Below are positions 49,043 to 62,395 of a stretch of DNA of 64,000 nt, in pieces; position 1 is the first letter of the stretch; every line of letters starts with the position of its first letter. The notes beneath the pieces were generated by a model. It was not told the DNA's origin, did no database searches, and worked only from the letters and a program-made list of their open reading frames with translations. The translations under genes were made by a program, and so were the position numbers. The DNA comes from Neospora caninum Liverpool (taxonomy: Eukaryota; Apicomplexa; Conoidasida; Eucoccidiorida; Sarcocystidae). The stretch lies in NCBI RefSeq assembly GCF_000208865.1, contig NC_018396.1:3901101-3965100 (forward strand). The letters run 5' to 3'.

Positions 49043-52000
49043 CTAATGGAAGCCATTGGCCGTGTCTCCGCACTCGCTACCAACACTGCTAAGTTCCAGC
49101 AAGGCATCCGCAGGCAGTTCACGGGCGGCGGGCCGCTTTGCTCTCCACTGTAGAATGCCTTCACTCCCGAAGCTGATAGGAGACAAACTGTGCAAATGCG
49201 AGACACTGGCTGACCGAAACGCAGGCGCCACCGAAGTAGCTGAAAGAGACACTGCTGCTGGGGCTGAAGTCGCCGGAGTGGCGCTGCACAGATCCCCGCT
49301 AGAGTGGCTTTGCCTACTCTTCCCTTTCTCAGTCGTGGTATTCAAGAAGCCGGCTGGACCAGAGCCTACATGCGTACCACTCAACTGACCGCCTGCTTCT
49401 CGCACATGATGCTCTTGTTCTCCGGCACCCCTCACACAGCCGGGTTGGAGACAATCGACCGGTAGCGTCTGACAGCGAAGTTGCTTAGAGAGAGGTAGGT
49501 TTGCTCCTATCCACGGTGTTTGTGGCGGTTGCTGGTGCTCCATGCGATCAGCACGAAACGCGCCGGCTGCGAGCGAGACAGCGGACGCCCCAGCAGAGAC
49601 TCCCGGCAGCTGGCGGGGATGTGACGAGTAGTGGACGATGTCAGCCGTCCTTTCTGGATGACGCGTGAGAACAGCGTCGGGGAAGGGGCTACCGCAGTGC
49701 ACCGACTGCACTCGTTTGTGAGAAAAGGCAGCGGGTTGGTGCACTGACGCACAACCGTGAAACTCGCCGTCGCGGCTCCCAGTTTCTGGTGCTATTTGCG
49801 GTGTGTGCACGAGAGACAGTGTGCCAGGAGTCGCCCTTGCAGCGTGCTGGAGACACTGAAAGGATGCATGGGCCAGCTGCGGTTTCTGGTCCCCATGGTC
49901 ACCTGCCTCACCTAGCTGCCGCAGGATCGGTGAGTCACTGGTATAGCTCCCGGTACCTGCAACAGAGGCCAGAAGATACACAGGGGGGGCAGTTGAGGCA
50001 GAACATACTGATGAGACCCCTGAAGAAGAGGAAGAAACCGGTGGGGCGAAGCCCGTCGTAGTGCCTGTTGAGCGAGGCCGCCCACGAGCCGCAGTCGCTT
50101 GCGAGAGCAGCGAGCACCGCCTGCCTCCGTGAGGGCTTCTGCCCTCGCACTGAATGCCACTGACGGCGGTTGTCTGCTTTGCCGCTGCTTCTTCTGGCCT
50201 TTGACACTCTCCCCAAGGATGCCGCGCAGCCCCTGACCCGACACTCAAACCAATGGCCTTTCTGTCTCTTTTCACGCCATTCACGCAGCTGAGAAAGGGC
50301 AACCTGTTGTGAACGAGAAACAGCCCCCCGCGAGCTGCCGACGCCAGATGCGGATCCTCCGTCAGCATTTGCTGCAGCTGTGGCGACAGAGTCAAGAGCA
50401 CAGAGCCGGTAGAGTCCCTGTGACCTGACAAGCCGGGGGCAGTCTCGAAGGCAGGCGCGTCGAATGGCGTGGGCTGAGCTCGCGCCGCCACCTGGGCAGT
50501 ATCCAACACACGCGAGGAGTGGGGCCACGCAGTCGAAGCTCCAGGACCACAGACACCTTCCCACTGCGCCTGGATTGCTACTAGCTCTCCTGACACGTGC
50601 AAAGGGCTGGCGTGATCCTGTCCCGTTTTCGCTTTATCCTGCTTTTCTGGACTTGGACTGCATTCCGTATTTTGTGTGTTGCCGGTTTCCGGCGGCGCTC
50701 GACCCAGCTCTGATGCTTCCTGCCCTGAAACGCGTCCGCCTGTCCGCTCGGCGGAGCCAAACAGTGAAACATCAGACGGAAACTTGCTCGTCTGGTCGCG
50801 ATCAGTGCCTGTTTTCCTTTTCTCTCTCTCCTGTGCAAGTAACTCGTCGACTTGCCCCAGACGCAATTCGAAGGCCGTCAAAGGCTGCGTTGCATGGGGC
50901 TTTACTGGCGACCCGGTCCCCAATTCCGGCCCCAAACTCTCCTTTTCAGGGGGCACACAGCGGGTTTCCTCGGCTCCCTTTCCTTCGTCACGAAGAACGT
51001 GTCTAACTGGTAGTCCGACCTGGTAACAAGAGAAAAGGCAAGCAGGACAGGGAAAGAGAGCAAGGAGAGCACGACTCGAAAACCGCTTTGCCTTAAACGC
51101 TGCTGACCTACGACCTCCACTGTAAGTGCCTGGCACTACGCTTTGCTTGTCCAGCAAGAGAAACATGACACAAAGATGCCATGACATTCCGCGTTTGAGG
51201 ATCAGTGGCCCATCTGCAGACCTCAGCAGCGGGCATTCCTTCACATGGTGAAGCAAGGCCAGCACACATGACATGGGATCGCACGCTACTTGACAGAATA
51301 CTAGACCGCAGAAAGGACCCGTGGCGGCAGCCAGGTGATCAAGAAGGGACGTGGTCCTCGATGTTCAGAAGCGGTGAGCCAGTAGAGAAAGAGGGGCATC
51401 TCTGCGCCGTCCCTAAAGCCAAGAGCGAAAAAGATTTCGGTCACGCAACCTGCCTGGCCCTACGTTCTTGGCACGGAGAAGCGCCATAGCCTCGTCGACA
51501 CGTTCCAGCGCTCGAGATAGCAGGGACTGAAGAACGTCCACCTCTTTTTCCTTCTCGAGGAGATCCGCATTTAGGGCTGCAACCTCGTTTGCTCTGGCCA
51601 TCTCGACCTCTCTCACGCGAGCACGCGCCGTTCGAAGGTCTCGCGCTAAACCTTGCAAGAGGTCTCGGCTCTCCATTTCCAGACAGGCACGTTGGACCCG
51701 CTGTCTGTACAGCGCGCGTTGCAAGGACACGCATGTCGGGCAGTTCGGATGCGTTTTCGTCTCCGGTGTCGTCGGAGACGCAGGTCGACGGGTGGGGGAC
51801 TGAGACCAGAAACGCGTGTCTCGGCCACTCTGACGCTCCTCGCTCGACCTGGAACTCAGCTTGAGTCTCCGCAAAACGGAAGACAGCACGTCATCTTGTT
51901 CAAGTCTCCTTCCGCCTTCCGTGGTTTCGACCGAGCTGTCGGGACATCCGACAGGTCCGAGATCTGAACACCGCCAAACTTCCTCGAGATGCTGCTCTCT

Positions 52001-52282
52001 TCGCGTTCTCACGGGCCGAGAAGAAGGGGAACCACTCTCTCTCTCCGCGTTTCCTCTTCCGCCACCGTCGACACCCTTCCCCTTACCTCTCCCATCGTCC
52101 ACAGTTGTGGACCCCTGACTCGTCTCAGCCGCGGCGCCAGTCTGACGTGCGCAGAAAATCTGCCGTGTACCAAACTTGCCGAGGTCCCGCTGGACTTGCA
52201 GCTTCAAGTGCTCAAGGGCTTCTAGGCAGCGAGTTTCCTCGCCAGCGGCCAAGTCGGCTGCCATGAGGAGCGGAAGAAGCAT
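49043..52282 (-). CDS. Coiled-coil N-terminus with long low-complexity tail, unknown function
   Basis: Two exons, 52282-51464 and 51019-49043, join in phase 0 across a 444-bp intron (AAC|GTAGGG...TACCAG|GTC) and give ~931 residues. Exon 1 begins MLLPLLMAADLAAGEETRCL (the Met at residue 7 is an alternative start). It has a Gly/Arg/Ser-rich middle, then CPTCVSLQRALYRQRVQR and a ~75-residue coiled coil rich in Glu, Arg and Leu (NADLLEKEKEVDVLQSLLSR). Exon 2 is a long Ser/Pro/Gln/Ala-rich region with one early charged helix (AFELRLGQVDELLAQEREKR). No signal peptide, membrane segment or enzyme motif is seen. The layout suits a cytoskeletal or scaffold protein, but that is only suggested by composition. 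Confidence 0.7.
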
Positions 52283-55200
52283 CGGTTTGACAGACGTAGC
52301 AAAACTCCCAATAGGTGTGTATGCCCCTGTGGGGCAAGACGACCCAACGCCCAGAGGCCGTCACATAGTCTTTCTAAAATGGGATTCCTAGGTTTCTACA
52401 AACTGCCTTTTTCTGGTGAGTATATGCTACGAGTAGAGTCTCGATTTGCCAGCAGTGCCGCATGCGCAGTGGCAGATCCACACAGGCAAGCCTAGCTTAA
52501 TGCAATTCCCCCCCTCAGCCACATACGAAAAAGCAGTCCGCGATGGGTTCTGATACAAAGTGTTGACAGAAGAGGGACACGATATCGCTAGTATACCCTT
52601 GCCGGGTCGGGATACACTCGAAAAGAAGCCCTCGATGATAAAGGCCAGGGCGGCACGAGAGTGAGGAAAGGCAACTTTCCAAACGCCTGGTCGGACTACG
52701 AATATGCAGACGGGCAACAGGGAAAGGTTTCGTGTCCTTGGGCCGTGTTTCGGGCAAAGTCGTATGGAGCGCTTCCGCCCCTTCGATGCGAAAACAGCCT
52801 TGACAAGTCACCTCCGGCTCGAGATCCCGTACAGACAAGGAAGAGACGAGCGAACGGCGAGAGAATCCCCTTCGCGTCGCCCAGATCCTCCTGTGGTGTC
52901 TCAGACGTGTCTTTATCGGCAAGACCTGCGGCCAACCAGGTGAATAGTGCATGCTAAAAAACGATCGCTTGCGGTGGATGCCACAATGCAGAGACTGCAC
53001 ACCCCGCCAGGATCAGGACGGCGGCCGAACAAAATACCCACAAACGAGAGCACACTCGCTAACACGAAAGGGAAAGCTGAAGAACGCAAATAGTGATTGT
53101 GGCGACGACAAGCTCGGCGAGCCGTAAAGTGTAGATACACATAAGCAAGATGCCGGGAACGGCAGATGGTATGACACTGCACGAGGCACGAAACTCTCAG
53201 GAGAAGTCGTTTTGACGTAGGGAACAGAAACCGGGAGGACATATCATGTTGAATTGAAAGATGGAGGAAAATCTGAGGAGCAGGATGAGAAGTTGCAAAC
53301 GATCAGGCAATCTCGACGCGGAAGAGAGATTTGTCCTAGGCTCCACTGATGTGCATTCGGAATTTTGTTTCCTTGCTGAATTACGAAAGGCACGACATAA
53401 ACACCGAGATCAGTAGATACATTCTAGCAGAGATCGGAAAGGAACGCAATGCATGTGTGTGAGGGAGACAAAAGACCAGAAATCGAGCGACAAAGACTAT
53501 GAAGGACACACGACGCGGCGCAAAGCGACACCCGGCCCCCTTGCCTTGCATGCACCCTCCAGGCGGGAGGCAACGGTCGCGGTGTTCTGCCTCCTTCGTT
53601 GGAGTCAATTTCCCTTTGTGTAGCGATTACCTGTGTTTAGGTCGGCCGCACGCCGCTGCAAAAGAAAAAAGTAGGAAAGAGGCAGTTCGATTTCCCCTAT
53701 GCTTACATTTGGTCTACGGAAGTACCATCACCCCATTCGGGTCGGCATCTCATCCCAAGACAAGAGAGGATGCAGTTGACTCCAGAGCAGGCGCAGGGAC
53801 ACGTGTAGATTGGGACCATTTGAAGCATTCGTAACTCAGTGAACATGCATCCGGAAAAGCTTCCAAAAGGACAATCAATCACTCAGATGCTCCAGTGCCC
53901 GACCGTTTCTCTGTGGCGCTAGCACCACGAGATGCACTCGGCCAGCACACTTGTCGCAATTGTTCTTTGGTTTTGACAAGGTCTTGTTGCACATTAAATT
54001 GAACGCAGGGACACAGTCCTTCTCTCTCGTTCTTCTGGGTTTGGCTATCTTTCGACTACACGGGTTTTCACGAATCACGATCGGAGCCGTTGTAGTTAGC
54101 ACCATCCTCAATTGCTCATTTCTGAGCCAGGGGGGCGTCGAGGGTACACAAAGGATTCAAATCATCGGGGGCAAAACTATGGAGCTGTGCAGTCGGCATG
54201 CTTTCGTTCGGTCTATTCATTTGCTACTCTAACTGCGTTGCCGTCTCCGCTCCCTAGCGCGTTCCGCCTGTCTACTTGAGAAGCGCACGCAGGACGTGAT
54301 GCCACTGGGTCGGAGAAGAACGTCTGCGCGACACCCTGCAGACTGTATCTCTCTTTGCACAAAATGACGTACACACAAATTGGACGCAACGTTAAAGTGT
54401 CTCTTTGTGTCGCCCTCCCTGTCGTAAAAGGGCAAAGTGAAGTTCCGCCAAGCCTACCCCCTGCGAGCGCGGTTGTGGATCATTCGAGACCTCCGTTTTC
54501 TGCCACGTTCCAGCTCCCCGTGATTCCTCCGGCTCATGGCCACACGCGAGAATATCCTCGTAAGAATCACCCTTCCTCAAGGGAGCGATGATCGGGGCTG
54601 GCGATGAAAGAACCACATCCCAGAGGAACCGCACGGATGTGTCACACGGACGCTTTTACACTAAGAGAAAGGATACGGCTCACTAATGAATCAACGCTTT
54701 CACGTGAACAGAAAGTAATTGAATTTTCCTAGTTTCTACACGGCCTTCCGTCGCTTTTTCTGCGAGGTAAGATTACATTAAATATGGTCTTGCCAGCAGA
54801 CACTGTGTGTCAAGGAGCGAGCGACGCACCTACTACTGGGAAGAACGCGGCATTGTCAGAGACGGCCAGTGTCGGATCTCTGTCGAGAAGGTGCGATCAT
54901 TTGCTTCAACACACTAACAGGTCCGTCTAAAGTTCCACTGTAGGCGTAGCTGCCCCCGAAAGAATCCAACAAACAGCTGTCGGTTGTGTGTGTCATGCTT
55001 AGTGCGTTCGAGGCCTGACTTGTCAGCCCAACGTATCCCTACAAAACCGAAAACACGCGTTTCTCCTCAGTCCCTCTACGCGGCAACGCGGCGCTCGCCG
55101 AAAAAAATACGATGCACGATGAAGAGGCGGTAAATGTGCCGTTGTATCCTTGCACTTGTCAGCACGGAGTTGGCTGTCGAATCTTCGATTATCTGCCTTT

Positions 55201-57001
55201 ACTCCCGCAGCTGATGCGTTACCGTGCACTTCGAAGCTACACCGGAGAAGCGGCGCTGGTTTGTGTGTTTCAAACGGATTGAACTCGCGAGACAGAGAGC
55301 CCCGTGGAAACTGTGGCAAACGAATTGACTTTCTCGACTTCACCCGTGTGACTGACGAACGGACTGATTCACCGGTCATTTGTCTTCTTTGCTATGTCGA
55401 GCAAGACTGCGAGTGACTATCCGTTGACTGTGAGAGAATGTGTCGGGGCGAAACAATCAAACGTGGGAGTGCATGAAGGAGGGAACTGACAGAGAACAGG
55501 CAACAAAGAAGCTCTGAAGTTCCTTAGCATAGAGCCATGTCACAGGTAAACTCTCCGTCATCGACGATAATGAAAGTGGATAACTTCTTCGTGGTTGTCC
55601 ACTTTACAGGGGATCACTCCAGTTTTCTAATCAAATAAGAAGAGAATTCAAGTGGTATCTGTGATGATCTGGATCGATGCTGGCTACGGAACGAAACACT
55701 CCGAAAGACAACATGCGTTACCAGCGCATGCAGCGAAGAGACGCTGTGGTCGGTATTGGCAGGTCGGATGCAAATTCACTGTCGCTGGTTGCCGTGAGAA
55801 CTCGTAGCAAAAACGAGGAAAACCGATGCGCGGAGAAGGCCTTTGAGGGTACAAACTTGGCGAATTTCATTTTCGCCAAGGCCTGCGTGTTTTTCGTTTT
55901 TCCCTTGTGGAAACGATCGCGCGTTTCCTCCTCGCTTTTCTCTTGCCCATTCCTGCCCCGGTGTACCTCACACAAGCAAGCTGAAAAATGCCCAATTCTA
56001 CGATAGATGAGTCAACGGGACTACGCAGGCCACACCACGAGGACAGAACAGCATTTCTTTTTTGTGGAACCACACGTCTGCTAGTGGACAGGCTCGTTTT
56101 TGCTTCGGCGAGTCGTTTTTCGCTGTCTCTCCGCTCGGACGGCGTTCTTGTCTCGGGCCGCTTCCCCGGCGACAGCGTTCATCCAGTTGCTAAAACGGTG
56201 CCAGGCAAACAAGAATCCGATCCGTGTATTCCGTACAGACGCACACCAGGAAGGAGACTGAAGAGTGAATGTCAGGATATTCGTACATCTTCTTTGCTCC
56301 CCGACTGTCTTCGCCACATGCCCGTCTGTTCTTTGTCCATGTGAAATGTTTCTTCCGAGAGGCACACATCGGCACACGCGCCTGTCTCACTCTTTCTTTC
56401 TTTCTGTATCGGACGAGCGGTGTAAAACTCTGGCGACACAATTGCCTCAGCGGCAGCAGGTCGGAGCTAAGTTCCTCCGTTTCTCTGGCGTTAAAACGCG
56501 TGTCCAGCGCTGTGCTTAGAACTCCAACAAGTGTGCCTTCCCCCACGTTAACGTTTAGGCATATTTCTTTCGCACTGTGGACCTCTACAACGCCGTCCTC
56601 TGAGCTTGGTCCTCGCATGTTTTTGCTTCTGTCTCCTTACAGATTTCCGTGCTGCCCGACGACCGTTGAGTTGGTTCACAACATCTTCCTTATTGGCACA
56701 CAAACCGACTAGCACATGTGTGTCCATACGCTTTCTCTGCCAAGAGGTGCTCTGAAGAAGAACCTCGGAGTGTAAGCCGGTTCCTGGTTTTCGTTCAACA
56801 CATTCTAACATTTCCCCCGTTTCCTTTCCTTTAACGTCTTATGCATTAGAGCCCCGCCAAAGGCGCACGCGGAAGACGTCGAGGAAATGCTGCCGCCTCT
56901 CCGTGTGTAGAGCCGGATAAGGCGGTGTACGTACACCTGAAAAGGGCGCGGCTGTGGAGTCTTCGTTAGCAGGCCCCGGGAACAGATAGGCAGGAGTACA
57001 A
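52283..57001. other. Long intergenic region between divergent genes
   Basis: It separates the start of the coiled-coil gene (minus) from the aspartyl-protease-like gene (plus). Only short frames of 60-160 codons on both strands are present (for example 52515-53000 minus and 55677-56006 plus), without motifs. It includes a palindromic TGCATGC at 53547-53553, a motif known from coccidian promoters, here ~1.3 kb upstream of the minus gene. No RNA gene or mobile element is recognised in 4.7 kb. Confidence 0.35.
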
Positions 57002-60000
57002 ATGGTTTCCTTTTCTCCGCCCGTATCCGTCTCCACACCGGAGATGGGGAGTCCGGGCTGTTCTTCGCCACATCGCACATCGCATCGTCCACTGCGACCG
57101 AGTTTTTCTGCGCTATTGACTCCAGCGGAATTACACCTTTTGTGGGCACACGAGAAGACACCTAGAGACCTTCGAGAAAACGAACGAAAGAGAAGAGAGC
57201 GAGACAGGGAGGAAGGGACGAGGGGCGAGGGACGGTTGACGGCCACTAAGAGAGGCACAGGACGCAAACGGACAGAGGCGACAGCGAGCGAGGGAAGAGA
57301 ACCGAGGGGAGGGCAGGAGGGGAGACAGGAAGGTGGGAAGGTGGTCAAAGATTTGACGGGAGACGCGAGATTACAGAGGAGCGAGCAGGCGAAGAGACAT
57401 GCCGAGACACTGCACGTACCAGTGGCTGCCAAATCGCGCACTGGATTTTCTTCTCCGCGAGAAGAAAGATGTCTCGACGCCTGTGCAGCAAGATGCTTGA
57501 GAGGAAGGCAGAGAGGAGAGAACGACACGGAAGAGCCGAAGATGCGTTCGCAGCTGTTCCCCGGCACCTCCGAAGGCCGGCGAGTTCAGACATGTAGACG
57601 AATCACGCGAGGGAGGGAGACATGTTTTCTTCCACGAGTCTGTCTGTTTGTTTCCGTCTGCTCACTCGTTTGCCTTCTCGGCAGTTCAGCAGAGGCGATA
57701 CCGCAGGAAAGCCTGGGAGCCGCGCCTCCAGGCCAGGCTGCCTTCGCCTCCCACACTCGAGGCAGCGAACATGGAGCGTCTTCGCCTGTTCAACGGGTGC
57801 CTTCTCGCCGTCCTCCTTCCTTTTCCCCACCTTCCCCGGCCTCCGCTGTTTCTCAAGAGCCTCGTCTCTCTGAGTCGTCCGCTGTCTCTGCTGATTCTGT
57901 CCCTTCGTCTCTGCCTTCTCGCTCTTCGTCCACGCTGTCTCCGGCGCCTTCTTCTTCCGGCGTGTGGGCTTCGCTCCAGTCCTCTCATCGAATCCCCGTC
58001 CAGATGGTGGGAGCGCGCGCCGCCGTCAAGTCGATCTCAGTCGGCAACCAGACTCTCCTTCTCGCTTTAGACACGCAGACAGAAGGGGTGCGCCTCTTTC
58101 TGTCCAATTCCACTGCGTGCACGCAGCCCCCCAGTCTCCCGCGCTCGGCCTCAAGCAGCCCACTGGGTGCCAAGGCGAGCGACCGAAAGCTGCTGTCCGA
58201 GTCGACAAAGCGGGTCGAGTCCTCCGCGGCGGCGCCTGCCGGGAGAGCCCGAGAGCGGGACGGAGAGGCTGCCGCCCACGCGACACGGGGCCCGGAAGGA
58301 GACTTTGTAAAGATCCTCTTCAAAACACTGCCATTTCTGCGGAGCCGAGGGAAGACGCGGAACTCCCGAGTCAAGGGCGGACAGAAACGCGAGTGCTACG
58401 ATCCCCGACGCTCCGGCCTCGCAGCCTGGTGCCTCAACCGCCGACAGGCCTGCAACTTTCTAAGCGACGCCCCTTTCCAGTGCCGCGCGGAGACTGACGC
58501 CGACGTAGCGCAAGCAGCCCCGTAAGCGTACAGAGGAAACAGCACGGAAAGAACCACTTGATGCCGTTGCACGGGCGGGAAACATTCCCAAACACAAAAG
58601 ACAGCAGCGTAGCGACGAAAAAGCGAGGCAAGAGGATGGAAGAGAAAGAGGACGAGGAAGGAAGCGAAAGAAAGAGGGCGAGGAAGGGAACAAAATGAGA
58701 CAGATGCCACACAAGCGGTGAGGACGAACACCAACCCGGGGCCCGGGATCGAGGCAAAGCAGAAAGCACGAGAGTGGGCGAAAGACACAGAGACTCGCGG
58801 CGAAGAACAAAACACAACGAGGAAACAAGAGAGTGCGCCCGGGGGAGTATGCGCGAAGCGATGGGGGGGTGGGCAGAGACGGAAGGACAGGGAAGAGCAG
58901 AGCCGAGGAGGACGGAGAAGACCAGGAAGCGAGGAAGAGAGACGAGAGTGCAAGAGGAGAGCGAGGGCACACGAGAGCGTGGAAAGATGGAGTTGTGGAC
59001 CTGAACTGTTGTTGAAGAGGATTCCCGAGAGGGAAGACCCCCCCTGTGGGTCGCGGTTTGAGAGCAGGCGTCTCGACAGGGGGGGGGGGGGGGAAAGAGT
59101 CGTCGTATCTGGGGTTTTTCTCGGAGTTTTGACTCTCGACATGTTCCCACCAACCCTTCGCGTCCTGCCTGGTGCCTGAGTCGTCCGCGCCGTTCTTCTC
59201 TCCCAATGCGTTGTTGCGGTCGCGTCATTTCTTTCCTCCCTTCGCTTCAGCTTCTCTCAGCACTCGGACGGCGTGCGCGTCGCCGAGCTGCGTCTCGAAG
59301 GCCTCGACCTGCTTCGCCTCGACCTCGCCACGCCCGCAGATTCGCCCGCTCCGCCGGCGTTTGGGGAGTCAGCGGCCGAGCCCGAAGGCAGGAAACCGCC
59401 GCAAGTTCCGAGCGGCGCGGAGCGGAGAGTGGAAGCTGCGTCGGAGCAGAGTCGCGCGCCCATCCACGAGGCGAGCATCTTTCCAGTCAAGCTCGTGGCT
59501 GACAGGAAGTCTGCGTTTTACGATCCCTACCCTGGGCTCGACGGCGTGTGGGGCATTGCAGGTGAGAAGGCGGCGAAGGCGAGCGAGAGCAGAGAGAACC
59601 AAAGCTTGGAGAGAAAGGGGGAACAGGCGGCTCGGGCGAGAACGCGGCTGTGTGTGGGGGATTCGAAGAATAGAGAAAACCGAAAGAAGGGACGTGGAAG
59701 AAGACGCGCCCGCACAGAGCCGAGTCGGCGTCGTTGCGAGTTTCGTTTTCGAAAGGACGAGAAGCTGCGGCGCGTTTTCTCGGGCGTCGCGTTTGCGTGT
59801 TGGAAAAGGGCGAAACTCCCCTTTGTCTGGGGTCTCCCCTGGGGGTTTTTGGAGAGAAAACGGATTCCGCGTTTTCTCTGCTGTCTCTGCAGGCCCCGAG
59901 TTTTGTTGCCGCAATGCGTCGCTCTGGAGTTCAACGCTTCACGCCCTCAATGTGACGTCGTATGCTTTCGACCTGAACTTTCCTGCTTCCAACACCACCT

Positions 60001-62356
60001 TTTCCTCGTCGGCCGCACAGGCCGTTCCGCGGAGGGGCGGGGAACGCGGCGGCATGTCTTGGGGGAGCTCACCTGCGCGCTCGGCTCCCCCGGCCTCCGT
60101 GCCTCTCTCCTTTCTCCACTTGGGCGTTCTGGAAGAAGACCGAACGGAAGTGGGCGGCTCCGCCCCCGGCGCAGACGCAGGCGGGAAGCTCAAAGGCTTC
60201 GCGACTTACGACGAAGCGGGAAGGTGGACCGGACCAGCGTGGACAGCAGAAGAGCGAGGCGAAGCAAAGACCGACGGCGAGAACGAAACAGAGAAAACCG
60301 AGAGCGCCGGAGAGAGAGAGGGGAGAGAGGAGGGACTCAGGGGTGTCGCCGGACAGGGGGAGACGTTCGAAAGGAAGCGCGAGGCGCCGGAGCAGAGAGA
60401 CGAGAAGGGAGGTGAAGCGTCAGGGAACAAGAAACTCGACAAGAGAATCGGAGGGGAAGATATCATTTGGGGCCAGCGAATTCAAACGGGCAATGTGTGG
60501 GCGGACTCCGTCGCACACTTTGTCTCCTACGACTGGCAGCTCTGCGGGCACAGCCTGATGGACAACTCGCACATGAAGGATTGGATGGTGACCGTCGACC
60601 TCAGGTCAGTGCATGTTGACGAGCGAGGCGCGGTCACATTGTTCTCTGATGGGGGGATTGCATGCCTCTCGCGCATCTGCCCACAGCTCGGACTCCGCCC
60701 TTTGATCTCGCTCGGGAAGAGATCCGGCAAGAGCCATCGCACGGTATGTACCTGGTTTCTTTGTCACGTGCCGCGAGAGCTTCAGTCGGCACAAGTCCAA
60801 AAAGTGTCGGCCCTCTGCTCTCTCTCAGCCTGGTCGCACCACACATCTGCGCGTGCCTCTCTGCAGTCCTCTCTCTGTTTCTCTCGGCGGCTTTCACTTT
60901 TCTGTGTCAACTTCGTCCTCGCGTCGTCTGACGCGTTTCGCGCGTTGCCGCCTCCGCTGCGCCTGTCTCTTGCAGCTCCGAGTGTCTAGTCGTCCCTCGG
61001 CCTCTGTGGCTGAGCATGCGGGCGTGGATGAGGCCCGCACTGAACGAGACGAGTCCGCTGTGTACGCTGGACGACGACTTCTCTTCCTTCGTGCCTGCAC
61101 ACGCCCTCGCCGCTTCGGTCGCAGCTGAGGGGAGCGTCTTTCGGCGGATGTGCCCGCTTCGAGGCGGGAGAGCGCACCCAAAAGAAAGTCGCGAGGCTGC
61201 GGCGAGGCCGCCGCTCCCAGTTCTCTCCTTCTCGCTGCGCGACACCACCGGCGTCGTCTTCGACCGCGGGGACTCGCCGCAGGTGCAAACGGAGACACCT
61301 GCCCCCCGCGTGGAGCTGCCGCTCGAACAGCTGGCCGTGTCGAGTCCCGAGGCGGGACCCGGCGAGGCTCTGTGCGTCGTTCCGCAGCCCCACAGTCTCC
61401 TGTCTAGAGAGGGACGAACGGTGCGCCTCGGCACGCGAGGTGAGGCTGGCCACGCAAAAAGAGTGGCGGGGAAGACCACTCAGCGCGAAAGAGCCACACG
61501 AAAAGAAAGAGGAGTTGGGGGGGGACCGACTGCGGGGCGCACTGTCGAGAAGAGGCGGGGGAAGACGTGGCGCGCGAGCAGCGGGGGTATGGGTGCAGAG
61601 AAGCGTGGAAGGGGCGAACGGACTGCTTCAGGAGACAGAAGACCCCGGGGAGGGGGCGGGGGGGGAGCGACACACACTGAACGCGCTGGACTGCGCCGAA
61701 AATCGGTACCTCGGGTTTCCGCAGTTCGCTGTCTGGTCTTTTTCCTGGGCGTCCTTTCAGCCGTCGCCGCGTTCCACTTCATTGTGGACCAGAAGGGTTG
61801 GCGTGTGGGGCTCCTCCCTAAAACGCTTCCGCTGCCTTCCTCCAACGAAGCGTGCGCAGCCCAGGCGGCGTGCAGGTGCGTTCTTCATTTTGAGAGAACG
61901 AAACGAAAAGACGCGGGAGACAATGTGGGAAAAGGGAGAGAAAGGGGAGTGGAAATGCGGGAAACGGAGAAAGGACGAGAGACGAAAGGGAGGAGAACTC
62001 GGGAGAGAAGATCAGAGCGATCGGCGAATGCGCATAGGACCGCGAGAAGAGTCATTCCTACAGAGGAAGGCGCAAGAAACGTGGAAAACCGGAGACGCAT
62101 ATGCGAGACACAGCGTCCAGAAGGCCACGAAGTCCCGACCAGGAACAGACCGGGAGGACGCAAGAGCGAACGGAGAGAGACCAGTAACGAGGCAGAGGGA
62201 AGATTCGGGAGAGAACGTGTGGGGGAAGCGAATAGGAGAAAACGCGTGGGGGAAGCGGATAACAGAGAAGACTGACCTGGCTGAGACAACCAGTAGTGGA
62301 GGAACAGCGTAGAGCTTTTTCTCAGTCGAAGGAGAAGATCGGCGGATACATATCTA

Positions 62357-62395
<39 letters not shown>

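Noticed and set aside
53547..53553. TGCATGC as a promoter element
   Set aside because: About half a dozen copies occur in the window, several inside introns or genes, close to chance expectation for a 7-mer in 64 kb. None sits convincingly next to a start site.
58396..59228. Three overlapping minus frames of ~250 codons rich in Ser/Leu/Phe/Pro
   Set aside because: They are the complement of purine-rich intron 1 of the aspartyl-protease-like gene. Being open in all three frames is a base-composition effect.
59273..60415. A 380-codon plus frame through 59.3-60.4 kb
   Set aside because: It reads through the GTGAGA donor at 59562 into intron sequence. The pepsin-like landmarks continue only in the spliced frame.
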